Shown here: one piece after another, positions 1 to 8,194 of the stretch
How positions within the stretch are numbered: the first letter of the stretch is position 1
Layout of the letters: each line of letters begins with the position of its first letter
Origin: Bradyrhizobium amphicarpaeae
GTDB taxonomy: Bacteria; Pseudomonadota; Alphaproteobacteria; Rhizobiales; Xanthobacteraceae
NCBI RefSeq assembly: GCF_002266435.3
Contig: NZ_CP029426.2
Span: forward strand, 2,448,001-2,512,000
Reading direction: 5' to 3'
DNA length: 64,000 nucleotides
Made by a program: the position numbers and the translations under genes
The notes under the pieces: generated by a model
Told to the model about the DNA's origin: nothing
The model's database searches: none
The model's input: only the letters and a program-made list of their open reading frames with translations

Positions 1-1
1 G

Positions 2-1378
2 ATGAGCAAACAGACCGTTGGAGAGCCTCAGGATTCGGCGCGGCATTCGCTCGAACGGGGAATGCAATTCCATGGCGCCGGCAATTGGGAGCGCGCCGAG
101 CAGCACTATCTGGAGGTGTTGCTAGACGATTATCGCAGCACCGATGTTCTCCCGCTTCTTGCAATCGTCGTTGCGAATCGCGGGCACATAGACCGCGCCA
201 TCTATTACTGGGACACGCTGCTTTCGATGGAGCCGCATCACCTCAATGCCTTGGCTGCGAAGGGTGGGCTGCTCTACAGGACCGGGCGTTTGACCGAGGC
301 GCTGAGCTGTTTTGAAATCGTGGCCGGCCTCGCTCCCGACGATGCGCTCATCCGCAACAATCTCGCCGTCGCACTGGCCGATAGCGGGCGAAAGGATGAA
401 GCGATCATCGAGTTCGGCCGAGTGCTACAGCTCCAGCCTGACAATGTGAACGCCTACCACCAGCTGCGCCGGTTGTCGTCCGCTGTCGTTCCCTTCTGGC
501 ACATCCCCATGATGAACGACACGCGGCGCAACGACTGTTTCGAACGGGCGATACGTCGGGCGCTGGCGATCCGCGGCTCGAGCGCGCAAGTCCTCGACAT
601 CGGCACGGGCAGCGGTCTGCTGTCGATGATGGCGGCGCGCGAAGGCGCCACCAACATCGTCACCTGCGAGACGGTTCCGACCATAGCGCGCGTTGCGCAG
701 GAGATCGTCGCTGACAACGGATATGGCGAGCAGATCAAGGTTATCGGCAGATCCTCGGCGACTCTTTCCGTCGGCGAGGATATTCCGACCAAGGCCGACA
801 TCCTGATCTCCGAGATCCTGTCTAGCGATCTCCTGGCCGAGGATGTGTTGAGCACGTTTGAAGATGCGCGGCGCCGGCTGATTGCGGAAGATGCGATCGT
901 CATTCCAAAAGCTGCAACGGCCATCGGCTGCCTTGTGGCAAGCGAAACGCTCGCCGCCTACGGCCATGTCAAAATGGCGTCCGGTTTCGACCTCTCGCGG
1001 TTCAACAGCCTCGCGCCGCTGCGTCTTCCCATCCATGGAACGATGACGGAATGGACGAGGCTTTCGAACGATTTCGAGATCGCATCACTGGATTTGACGG
1101 CTGCTGCACATGATCCCGAACTGCGGGCCGTCTCGATCCCCGTGATCGCTTCCGGAACCGCCGTCGGCGTTGTTCAATGGATGCATGTCGACCTTATCGA
1201 CGATGTGGTCTTTATCAATCATCCGGACGGCTACTATGATGGCGGTTGGCTCCAGGTGCTCCATGTCCTGCCGAGTCCGATGCCTGTAGAGGCGGGGGCG
1301 GTTGTTCATCTTCTTCTCGGCCATGACAGGTCCACCCTTATCGTGCTGCCGGCAGGCCCACATCCCCCGATCACATGA
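2..1378 (+). CDS. TPR-repeat protein with a PRMT-like methyltransferase domain
   Basis: The 458-residue protein has two parts. Residues about 15-160 form a run of tetratricopeptide-like helical repeats. From about residue 195 there is a class I SAM-dependent methyltransferase with the glycine loop DIGTGSGLLSMMAA and an acidic strand end (TCE). The segment SEILSSDLLAEDVL resembles the double-glutamate region of protein arginine methyltransferases of the PRMT7/9 kind, so protein methylation is the likeliest role; the substrate is unknown. The ATG lies one base from the window edge, so an upstream start cannot be excluded. No signal peptide is seen, which suggests a cytoplasmic protein. It stands alone, followed by about 900 bases of repeat-rich non-coding DNA. 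Confidence 0.8.
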   Translation: MSKQTVGEPQDSARHSLERGMQFHGAGNWERAEQHYLEVLLDDYRSTDVLPLLAIVVANRGHIDRAIYYWDTLLSMEPHHLNALAAKGGLLYRTGRLTEALSCFEIVAGLAPDDALIRNNLAVALADSGRKDEAIIEFGRVLQLQPDNVNAYHQLRRLSSAVVPFWHIPMMNDTRRNDCFERAIRRALAIRGSSAQVLDIGTGSGLLSMMAAREGATNIVTCETVPTIARVAQEIVADNGYGEQIKVIGRSSATLSVGEDIPTKADILISEILSSDLLAEDVLSTFEDARRRLIAEDAIVIPKAATAIGCLVASETLAAYGHVKMASGFDLSRFNSLAPLRLPIHGTMTEWTRLSNDFEIASLDLTAAAHDPELRAVSIPVIASGTAVGVVQWMHVDLIDDVVFINHPDGYYDGGWLQVLHVLPSPMPVEAGAVVHLLLGHDRSTLIVLPAGPHPPIT

Positions 1379-1878
1379 CGACAGATAGAATCATGTCTGC
1401 AGCCGGCGCGACGTAAGGCGTCGGGCAAAACAGGCGAAACACCCGTCAATCCCCGTCCGCAAAAATATTCTACTTTCCAGAATTTCGGATTTATGGCATA
1501 GAACACTTATCCCGGTCCTGCCAGAGGGGCGCTTCGCGATCGTCACGAGATGCGGGTCGGGGTGCGGTGGACGCGGCAGCGCCGGCGCGCGAGGCGATGA
1601 CAGGGCGGGCGACCGTGAGTCATGCGCGGCGCGTACGACACGGCGCAGTTACAGCGGTTGGGTCAGTCGTCGGAGGTGAGCACACGCAAGCCCCCGGCGA
1701 TCAGGTCGAGCCGTCCGCGGACGGAGAAGTCGTGTGGTCCCGACGCCCGCGGTTCTGGCGTCAAACCTCGCGGTGATGTGGCGGCCGACCGGCACGCGCA
1801 TCGAACAGCTGTGAGGCGACGGGGGCAATAGTGCAACGCTCCCCGAGGAGAGCGCGAAGGACACCGTTAAAACCATCC

Positions 1879-1982
1879 GCGCAGGGAAGGCCGGGCGACC
1901 GGTAACACCTGTGATCCACCCCGTGTGCATTTCTGTTTGCGCACGGATTGCGGGTGCCGCCGGCGCCCGGCCTTCCCTGCGC
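1879..1982. repeat. 19-bp inverted repeat flanking a ~66-bp loop
   Basis: A perfect 19-base inverted repeat is visible: GCGCAGGGAAGGCCGGGCG at 1879-1897 and its complement at 1964-1982. The loop between them is about 66 bases. This layout resembles an interspersed intergenic element of Bradyrhizobium; copy number cannot be judged from this window, where I found only this copy. Confidence 0.7.
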
Positions 1983-2102
1983 CCTTTGGTCTTCCATGGC
2001 GCGAAACGAACAGCAAAGCTCGGGCGAGAGAAGTCGCGAGAATGCCTAAGTGTGTCTGCGAGGAAGTCCGTTGATGGAGAGCAGGCCGGCACCACGTACG
2101 CC

Positions 2103-2180
2103 GTCATTGCGAGCGCAGCGAAGCAATCCAGAATCTTTCCGCGGAGGCAGTCTGGATTGCTTCGCTGCGCTCGCAATGAC
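2103..2180. repeat. Palindromic intergenic element (30-bp arms)
   Basis: A perfect 30-base inverted repeat occupies 2103-2132 and 2151-2180, with an 18-base loop. The arms begin GTCATTGCGAGCGCAGCG. A related, degenerate copy lies at 28615-28736 next to the SDR gene, so this is a dispersed family, presumably a REP/BIME-like mobile palindrome. Confidence 0.85.
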
Positions 2181-2223
2181 GCTGAGGGGACGGCGTGTCT
2201 CTAAGCCCGACGAGACTTGCTCG

Positions 2224-2261
2224 AAAGAAAAAAGCCCGGTCGCGATCGCGGCCGGGCCTTT
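2224..2261 (-). terminator. Rho-independent terminator of ispH-hpnH
   Basis: Read on the minus strand, a GC-rich hairpin (arms GCCCGG/CCGGGC with an inner CGCGATCGCG palindrome) is followed by a run of T residues interrupted by one C. It begins about 25 bases after the hpnH stop codon and fits an intrinsic terminator for the ispH-hpnH transcript. Confidence 0.8.
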
Positions 2262-2286
2262 GTCGTGAAAGTTGATTGCGTCCGCT

Positions 2287-3447
2287 TTACGCCGCCGTCG
2301 AAGCCTTCCGTGCGGCCTTTGCCTGCGCGGCTTCGGCCTCGTCCTTGCGGATCTCCGACAGACGCTTCTGCACTTCCGACGAGAAGATGTACTGCGCCGG
2401 ACGCTGCTTGCTCATGTCGATCTCGGGCGCCATCGGGCCGGTGGTCCTGATGCCGCGCAGCGACACCCACATCGCCTTCAGCGGGTTGTTGAGAGCGGCG
2501 GTCGCCGCCGTCGGCTCGTAGCCGCAATGGGCCATGCAGTCGGCGCACTTCTCGTACTTGCCGGTGCCGTAGGTTTCCCAGTCGGTGGTGTCCATCAGCT
2601 CCTTGAAGGTCTTGGCGTAACCTTCACCGAGCAGATAGCAGGGCTTCTGCCAGCCGAAGATGTTGCGCGCGGGCATGCCCCACGGCGTGCACTCGTATTC
2701 CTGGTTGCCGGCGAGGAAGTCCAGGAACAGGCCGGAATGCATGAAATTCCACTTCTTGCCCTTGCCCATGGCAAAGACGTCGCGGAACAGCTTCTTGGTC
2801 TTGGTGCGGTTGAGGAAGTGCTCCTGGTCCGGCGCGCGCTCATAGGCGTAGCCCGGCGACATCGAGACGCCGACGCCGAGCTCGACGGTGAGGTCGAGGA
2901 ACTTCGCGATCTCCTCGGCCGGATGGCCGTCGAAGATGGTGGCGTTGACGTTGACGGTGAAGCCGCGCGCCTTGGCCGCCTTGATCGCGGAGACGGCGCG
3001 GTCGAACACGCCCTGCTGCGACACGGCCTTGTCGTGATGCTCCTTCAGGCCGTCGAGATGTACGGAGAAGAACAAATACGGCGAGGGCTCAAACAGGTCG
3101 AGCTTCTTCTCGAGCAGCAGCGCGTTGGTGCAGAGCGAGACGAATTTCTTGCGCGCGACCAGGCCGCGCACGATCTCGCCGATCTCCTTGTGGATCAGCG
3201 GCTCGCCGCCGGGGATCGCGACCATCGGCGCGCCGCACTCGTCGGCCGCGTCCCAGCACTCCTGTGCGGTCATGCGGCGGTTGAGGATCGCATCGGGATA
3301 GTCGATCTTGCCGCAGCCGACGCAGGCGAGGTTGCAGCGGAACAGCGGCTCCAGCATCAGCACGAGTGGGTAGCGTTTGCGGCCAAGCATCTTCTGCTTG
3401 AGCAGATAGGCGCCGATACGCATTTCCTTGAAGAAGGGGATAGCCAT
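2287..3447 (-). CDS. hpnH: Hopanoid biosynthesis radical SAM protein HpnH
   Basis: HpnH is the radical-SAM enzyme that adds the 5'-deoxyadenosyl group to the hopene skeleton, the first step in extended (C35) hopanoid synthesis. The 386-residue length fits the family. The cluster-binding CX3CX2C motif is clear (Cys38, Cys42, Cys45 in RCNLACVGC), and the next segment with GGEPL is a standard SAM-binding motif. The gene follows ispH by 36 bases on the same strand, so they probably form one transcript. An intrinsic terminator follows. HpnN and HpnO genes lie just beyond, which supports the assignment. Confidence 0.95.
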   Translation of the reverse strand: MAIPFFKEMRIGAYLLKQKMLGRKRYPLVLMLEPLFRCNLACVGCGKIDYPDAILNRRMTAQECWDAADECGAPMVAIPGGEPLIHKEIGEIVRGLVARKKFVSLCTNALLLEKKLDLFEPSPYLFFSVHLDGLKEHHDKAVSQQGVFDRAVSAIKAAKARGFTVNVNATIFDGHPAEEIAKFLDLTVELGVGVSMSPGYAYERAPDQEHFLNRTKTKKLFRDVFAMGKGKKWNFMHSGLFLDFLAGNQEYECTPWGMPARNIFGWQKPCYLLGEGYAKTFKELMDTTDWETYGTGKYEKCADCMAHCGYEPTAATAALNNPLKAMWVSLRGIRTTGPMAPEIDMSKQRPAQYIFSSEVQKRLSEIRKDEAEAAQAKAARKASTAA

Positions 3448-3483
3448 TACAACGTTTCTTTCTGGGCTTGGAATTCGGGTAGG

Positions 3484-4410
3484 TCAGCTCGCAGCCAATT
3501 GGGCCGGAAGCCGGAATTCGATGTTTTCCTCGCGGCCCGGCAATACCTGGACCTTGACCGGTCCGATCCGCCGCATCGCTTCAATCACGTCATCCACGAG
3601 TACCTCAGGCGCCGAAGCGCCGGCCGTGATGCCGACGCTTCCCGCATTCTTCAACCACTCCGGATTGAGCTCGCTGCCGTCGGCAATCAAATAACTCGCG
3701 ACGCCGGCCTCGGTGCCGATTTCGCGAAGCCGGTTCGAATTCGAGCTATTGGCAGCGCCCACCACCAAGATCACGTCGACCAGCTTGCTCAAGTCCCTTA
3801 CCGCAGATTGGCGGTTCTGTGTCGCATAGCAGATATCCCGGATATCGGGGCCTTGAATATCTGTAAAGCGGGACTGAAGGGCCGAAATGATATCTTTGGT
3901 GTCGTCGACCGACAGGGTGGTCTGGGTGATGTAGGCCACTGGCGCATCTGCCGGCAAATCCAGGGTCTTAACCTCTTCGACGCTTTGAACGAGCAGCACG
4001 GGGGCGGGAACCTGGCCCATCGTGCCCTCGACCTCGGGGTGGCCGGCATGGCCGATCAGGATCAGCGTGCGGCCTCTGGTGATGTAGCGCTTCCCCTGAT
4101 TGTGAACTTTCGTGACCAGCGGACAGGTGGCATTGAGCACGGGAAGGTCGCGCGCAGCGGCCTCTTCCTCGACACTGCGGGCGACGCCATGGGCGCTGAA
4201 GACGGTCACCGCCTTCGGCGGCACCTCGGACAGTTCCTCGACGAAGATCGCCCCTTTGTCCTTCAAGCTCTCGACGACGTATTTGTTGTGCACGATCTCG
4301 TGGCGCACGTAGACGGGCGGGCCATACTTCTCCAGCGCCCGTTCCACGATCTCGATCGCACGCACCACGCCCGCGCAGAAGCCGCGCGGTTGCGCCAGAT
4401 AAACTTCCAT
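3484..4410 (-). CDS. ispH: 4-hydroxy-3-methylbut-2-enyl diphosphate reductase
   Basis: IspH (LytB) is the last enzyme of the MEP pathway and makes IPP and DMAPP, the precursors of hopanoids, quinones and undecaprenyl phosphate. The three iron-sulfur cysteines are present: Cys12 (PRGFCAGV), Cys96 (NATCPL) and Cys194 (DICYATQNR). Glu126 of the HPEVEG motif, the proton-relay residue, is also there. I chose the ATG at 4410 because [15 protein letters not shown] aligns from its first residue with the N-terminus of E. coli IspH. The frame stays open upstream to 4557, so a 49-residue longer form is possible. It heads the ispH-hpnH operon, which suggests isoprenoid supply tuned to hopanoid demand. 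Confidence 0.95.
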   Translation of the reverse strand: MEVYLAQPRGFCAGVVRAIEIVERALEKYGPPVYVRHEIVHNKYVVESLKDKGAIFVEELSEVPPKAVTVFSAHGVARSVEEEAAARDLPVLNATCPLVTKVHNQGKRYITRGRTLILIGHAGHPEVEGTMGQVPAPVLLVQSVEEVKTLDLPADAPVAYITQTTLSVDDTKDIISALQSRFTDIQGPDIRDICYATQNRQSAVRDLSKLVDVILVVGAANSSNSNRLREIGTEAGVASYLIADGSELNPEWLKNAGSVGITAGASAPEVLVDDVIEAMRRIGPVKVQVLPGREENIEFRLPAQLAAS

Positions 4411-4867
4411 AGGACGCCCATCACGCAAGTTGCACCCATCCGCTTCGCAAGTCCCCGGCGGCACCCGGCGCTGACCAAAGCGTTGCAATATCCGCACCAT
4501 TGGTCCGCGCACGCGGTAGCCAACCACCCGCGCCGGGGCCGACGCATGGAGGCGCAATACTTTGTGTCAAAAAATCGGCAGCGGGGAAAGGTCGTAAGAT
4601 CCAGGTTCCCGACCGGAACAATTTTGCGGTATTATAGTAGAGAATCGGGTGTACGCAAGTCAGCGACAGCAGTGACCGGCCCTCCGTCACTTTCCCGCCT
4701 CAACTCCCCGGCTATACCGACGCCCCGCATGATTTTGCCACGGTCTTCCGCCGTTACCTCGAACCTTCCGGCGGCGGGTGCCACTCAAAACAGCAATAGG
4801 TTTCGCCTGGGAACTCCGATAAACAGCGGGCGTTTCCGGCAAGCTGTTAACCGCAGAAAGAAAAGAA
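4411..4867. other. Divergent intergenic region between ispH and hpnN
   Basis: About 460 bases separate the divergent ispH and hpnN genes. I see no gene in it apart from the open upstream extension of the ispH frame (to 4557). It should hold promoters for both directions; one minus-strand candidate is listed separately. The last bases before hpnN are purine-rich (AAGAAAAGAA) and may serve as its ribosome binding site. Confidence 0.6.
4631..4658 (-). promoter_or_regulatory. Candidate sigma-70 promoter for ispH-hpnH
   Basis: On the minus strand there is a perfect TATAAT (4636-4631) preceded at 16 bases by TTGCGT (4658-4653), which matches only the TTG half of a consensus -35. It would start transcription near 4624, about 210 bases before the chosen ispH start. 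A-T rich matches arise by chance, so this is tentative. Confidence 0.35.
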
Positions 4868-7456
4868 GTGCTGCAAAGCGTCGTCGTTGCCATCGTCAGG
4901 GCCTGCACCCGGTTTGCCTCCCTCGTCGTCGTTCTCGGGCTCCTGCTGGCGGTGGGGGCTGGCTATTACGCTGCGCACCATTTCGCCATCAACACCGACA
5001 TCAACTCGCTGATTTCCCAGAATCTCGACTGGCGCAAGCGCGACCAGCAGTTCGACAAGGCGTTCGATCAAAACGAAACGATCCTCGCTGTGGTCGAGGC
5101 CCGGACCCCGGAGATGACGAGTGCGGCGGCGGACGCGCTCTATGCCCGGCTGAAGGACGACAAGACCAATTTCCAGTCCCTGCAGCAACTCGGCAGCGGC
5201 GAGTTCTTCGAGAAGAACGGACTGTTGTTCCTGCCGACCGAAGAGGTCGGCAAGATCACCAGCGAGTTCGAATCCGCAGCGCCCCTGATCGAGATCATGG
5301 CCGGCGATCCCTCGATCCGCGGCCTGACCGGCGCGCTGGAGACCGGACTTGCCGGCGTCAAGCGCGGCCAGGTCAAGCTCGACAACACCGCGCGTCCGTT
5401 CAACCTGATCGCGCAGACGGTCGAGACCGTGCTCAACAAGGGCAATGCAAGCTTCTCCTGGCGCGAACTCGTCAGCGACGAGCCGCTGAAGGATTCCGAC
5501 AAGCGCGCCTTCATCGAGTTCAAGCCGATCCTCGACTACAACGCGCTGGAGCCCGGCAAGGATGCCACCAACGCGATCCGCAAGGCCGCAGCCGATCTGG
5601 ATTTCGCGACCAAGTACCAGGCGCAGGTGCGGCTGACCGGTCCTGTCCCGATCGCCAACGAGGAATACGCCACGGTCCAGGAGGGCGCCGTCGTCAACGG
5701 CATCGGCACCGTCCTCGTCGTGCTGCTCATCCTGTGGCTGGCGCTGCATTCGGCGAAGATCATCTTCGCGGTGTTCGTCAATCTCTTCGTCGGCCTCGCG
5801 CTGACGACCGCGGCCGGCCTGATGATGGTCGGATCGTTCAATCTGCTGTCGATCGCGTTTGCGGTGCTGTTCGTCGGCCTCGGCGTCGATTTCGGCATCC
5901 AGTACAGCGTCCGCTACCGCTCGGAGCGCTACAAGCACAACGATCTCACGGGCGCGCTCGTGCTGGCGGCAAAGCGCTCGGCGGTGCCGCTGTCGCTCGC
6001 GGCGATGGCGACCGCGGCCGGCTTCCTCTGCTTCATGCCGACCGACTACAAGGGCATCGCAGAGCTCGGCCAGATCGCCGGCGTCGGCATGCTGGTGGCG
6101 TTCCTCTCCTCGATCACCATTCTGCCGGCCATGCTGAAGCTGCTCAACCCGCCCGGCGAAAAGGAGCCGGTCGGCTACGCCTTCCTGGCGCCGGTCGATC
6201 ACTTTCTGGAGAAGCATCGCGTGCTGGTCGTGGGCGGCACGCTGCTGCTGGCAGTCGCCGGCCTGCCGCTGCTTTATTTCATGAAGTTCGACTTCAATCC
6301 GATGAACCTGCGCAACCCGAAGGCCGAATCGATCGCGACCTTCCTCGACCTGCGCAAGGACCCCAACACCGGCGCCAATGCCATCAACGTGATGACCACG
6401 TCCGAAGAGCAGGCAAAGCAGATCGAGGCCAAGCTGGAGAAGGTGCCTGAGGTGTTGCGGGTGATGTCGCTCAACAGCTTCGTGCCCGAGGACCAGCCGC
6501 CGAAGCTGAAGCTGCTGGCGCAGGGCGCCAAGGTGCTGAACCCCGCACTCAACCCCGATCAGATCGATGCGGCGCCGACCGACAAGGAAAACGTCGAATC
6601 GCTGAAATCCTCGGTCGACAATCTGCGCCGGACCGCGGGCGAGGCGAAGGGGCCGGGTGCGATTGCCTCGCGCCGTCTGGCGGACGCGCTCGAAAAGCTC
6701 GCCAATGGCGACGAGGCCACGCGCAACAAGGCGCAGGACGTGTTCGTCACGCCGATGAAGATCGTGTTCGACCAGCTCAGGAACGCGATGCAGGCCGGGC
6801 CCGTCACTCTCGCCTCACTGCCGCCGGACCTCGTCAGCGGCTGGAAGAGCAAGGACGGCATCATCCGCGTCGAGGCGCTGCCCAAGGGCGATCCCAACGA
6901 CAACGACACGCTGCGCAAATTTGCGGCGGCGGTGCTCGTTGCCGAGCCGACCGCGATCGGCGGGCCGGTTTCGATCCTGAAATCCGGCGACACCGTGGTG
7001 CGGGCGTTCATCCATGCCGGCATCTACGCGCTGCTGGTGATCGGGCTCTTGCTGTGGATCACCTTGCGCCGCTTCGTCGACGTGCTGATGACGCTGGTGC
7101 CGCTCCTGGTCGCCGGCGCGGTGACGCTCGAAATCTGCGTGTTGGTCGGCCTGCCGCTCAACTTCGCCAATATCGTCGCGTTCCCGCTGCTGCTCGGCGT
7201 CGGCGTCGCCTTCAAGATCTATTATGTCGTGGCCTGGCGCTCGGGCAGGACGAACCTGCTCCAGACCAGCCTGACGCGCGCGATCTTCTTCAGCGCGCTG
7301 ACGACGGCGACCGCGTTCGGCAGCCTGTGGCTGTCGAGCCATCCAGGCACGTCCAGCATGGGCAAGCTGCTGGCACTCTCGCTGGTGACGACGCTCGCCG
7401 CCGTGCTGCTGTTTCAGCCGGCCCTAATGGGCAAACCCCGCAATCTCAGGGAGTAG
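4868..7456 (+). CDS. hpnN: Hopanoid-associated RND transporter HpnN
   Basis: HpnN is an inner-membrane RND-superfamily protein that, in Rhodopseudomonas palustris, is needed to move hopanoids to the outer membrane. The 862 residues show the family layout: an N-terminal membrane helix (residues about 14-32), a periplasmic domain, a bundle of helices (about 275-430), a second periplasmic domain and a last helix bundle (about 720-850). The motif FVGLGVDFGIQYSVRY in the first bundle is typical of the MmpL/HpnN branch. Translation starts at GTG after a purine-rich leader. Its last 33 bases overlap the 3' end of the convergent DUF2147 gene. Confidence 0.93.
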   Translation: MLQSVVVAIVRACTRFASLVVVLGLLLAVGAGYYAAHHFAINTDINSLISQNLDWRKRDQQFDKAFDQNETILAVVEARTPEMTSAAADALYARLKDDKTNFQSLQQLGSGEFFEKNGLLFLPTEEVGKITSEFESAAPLIEIMAGDPSIRGLTGALETGLAGVKRGQVKLDNTARPFNLIAQTVETVLNKGNASFSWRELVSDEPLKDSDKRAFIEFKPILDYNALEPGKDATNAIRKAAADLDFATKYQAQVRLTGPVPIANEEYATVQEGAVVNGIGTVLVVLLILWLALHSAKIIFAVFVNLFVGLALTTAAGLMMVGSFNLLSIAFAVLFVGLGVDFGIQYSVRYRSERYKHNDLTGALVLAAKRSAVPLSLAAMATAAGFLCFMPTDYKGIAELGQIAGVGMLVAFLSSITILPAMLKLLNPPGEKEPVGYAFLAPVDHFLEKHRVLVVGGTLLLAVAGLPLLYFMKFDFNPMNLRNPKAESIATFLDLRKDPNTGANAINVMTTSEEQAKQIEAKLEKVPEVLRVMSLNSFVPEDQPPKLKLLAQGAKVLNPALNPDQIDAAPTDKENVESLKSSVDNLRRTAGEAKGPGAIASRRLADALEKLANGDEATRNKAQDVFVTPMKIVFDQLRNAMQAGPVTLASLPPDLVSGWKSKDGIIRVEALPKGDPNDNDTLRKFAAAVLVAEPTAIGGPVSILKSGDTVVRAFIHAGIYALLVIGLLLWITLRRFVDVLMTLVPLLVAGAVTLEICVLVGLPLNFANIVAFPLLLGVGVAFKIYYVVAWRSGRTNLLQTSLTRAIFFSALTTATAFGSLWLSSHPGTSSMGKLLALSLVTTLAAVLLFQPALMGKPRNLRE

Positions 7457-8053
7457 GCAGATGTCGCCGACCGGGTCGGCCGTGCCCTTCTGACCGGGCT
7501 TGGCCGCGCCGCCGGCCTTCGGGGCTGCGGGCGCAGGCGCGGCGGCAACGGTCGTGCCTGTTGCGGCCTTCGGCGCCGCGCCGGTGGATTTGGGCGCGCC
7601 CTTGGCCATGGCGTTGGCGGGGCTCGAGGGGATCGGCGGGCCGACCCGGGTCCAGGTCTCGCCGCCGCAGAGGAAGCCCATCACGCAGCCCTTGATTTCG
7701 AGCTGGTCGGTGCCGGCAGGCGTGATGGTCGCGCTGTAGAGCTGGCCGTCCTTGGCGTTGTAGACCTGCCCTTCCCACTGCTCGGCGCCGGGCTTCTTCT
7801 TCATGTCGATCAGGGTCACCATGCCCAGCGTGGGCCTGGTCTTCTTCGAGGCATCCGGATTGTTCTCGTCGCGGCCGCCGGGCTGCTTTTCCCAGGAAAC
7901 GGCGCCCCACATGCTGCCATTGCATTGGGCGACGCGAATGTTGGCGACGCCGTCGGCAACCCGCCAGTCGCCGGTGGGATCGGCGGCGAGCGCCGGGGTC
8001 AGGCAGGTGAAACCGCCAGCCAGTATTAGTCCGGTATAAAGGGCTAAACGCAT
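7424..8053 (-). CDS. DUF2147 family secreted protein
   Basis: The 209-residue product begins with a signal peptide (MRLALYTGLILAGG, cleavage likely after ALAA). The mature region has the DUF2147 pattern: GDWRV near the start, then a GCVMGFLCGGETWTR block. The C-terminal third is a low-complexity Ala/Pro/Lys tail. I chose the ATG at 8053 because GGAA stands a few bases upstream and the signal peptide then begins at once; the frame is open to 8077. The function of DUF2147 is unknown, although members are usually periplasmic. It sits between hpnN and hpnO on the opposite strand, and its stop codon lies inside hpnN. Confidence 0.85.
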   Translation of the reverse strand: MRLALYTGLILAGGFTCLTPALAADPTGDWRVADGVANIRVAQCNGSMWGAVSWEKQPGGRDENNPDASKKTRPTLGMVTLIDMKKKPGAEQWEGQVYNAKDGQLYSATITPAGTDQLEIKGCVMGFLCGGETWTRVGPPIPSSPANAMAKGAPKSTGAAPKAATGTTVAAAPAPAAPKAGGAAKPGQKGTADPVGDICLLPEIAGFAH

Positions 8054-8194
8054 GAGAGTTCCTTGGCAGTGCAACATGGGCTAAAGCTGTGCTTGCGAAG
8101 ATGGTCCGAAAAAGGGCAAAAGGCCGCACAGACCGTTTTCAGTCACGGTCCGTTTTCAGTTGACGAGACGGCCCTCAAGCGAAGTATGTAGCGG

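Larger units (their letters stand above)
1379..2223. other. Non-coding, repeat-rich intergenic region
   Basis: No convincing gene is seen in this stretch. Open frames here are short, lie on both strands over the same bases and have no recognisable protein signature. The sequence contains two strong inverted repeats (listed separately) and stretches that I recognise from memory as frequent intergenic sequence in Bradyrhizobium genomes. It probably represents accumulated repeats or the remains of an old insertion between the methyltransferase gene and the hopanoid block. Confidence 0.6.

Noticed and set aside
2272..6450. A 1392-residue plus-strand open frame
   Set aside because: It runs antisense through hpnH and ispH and then out of frame into hpnN. 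Its Arg/Ala-rich composition is that of a shadow frame in high-GC coding DNA.
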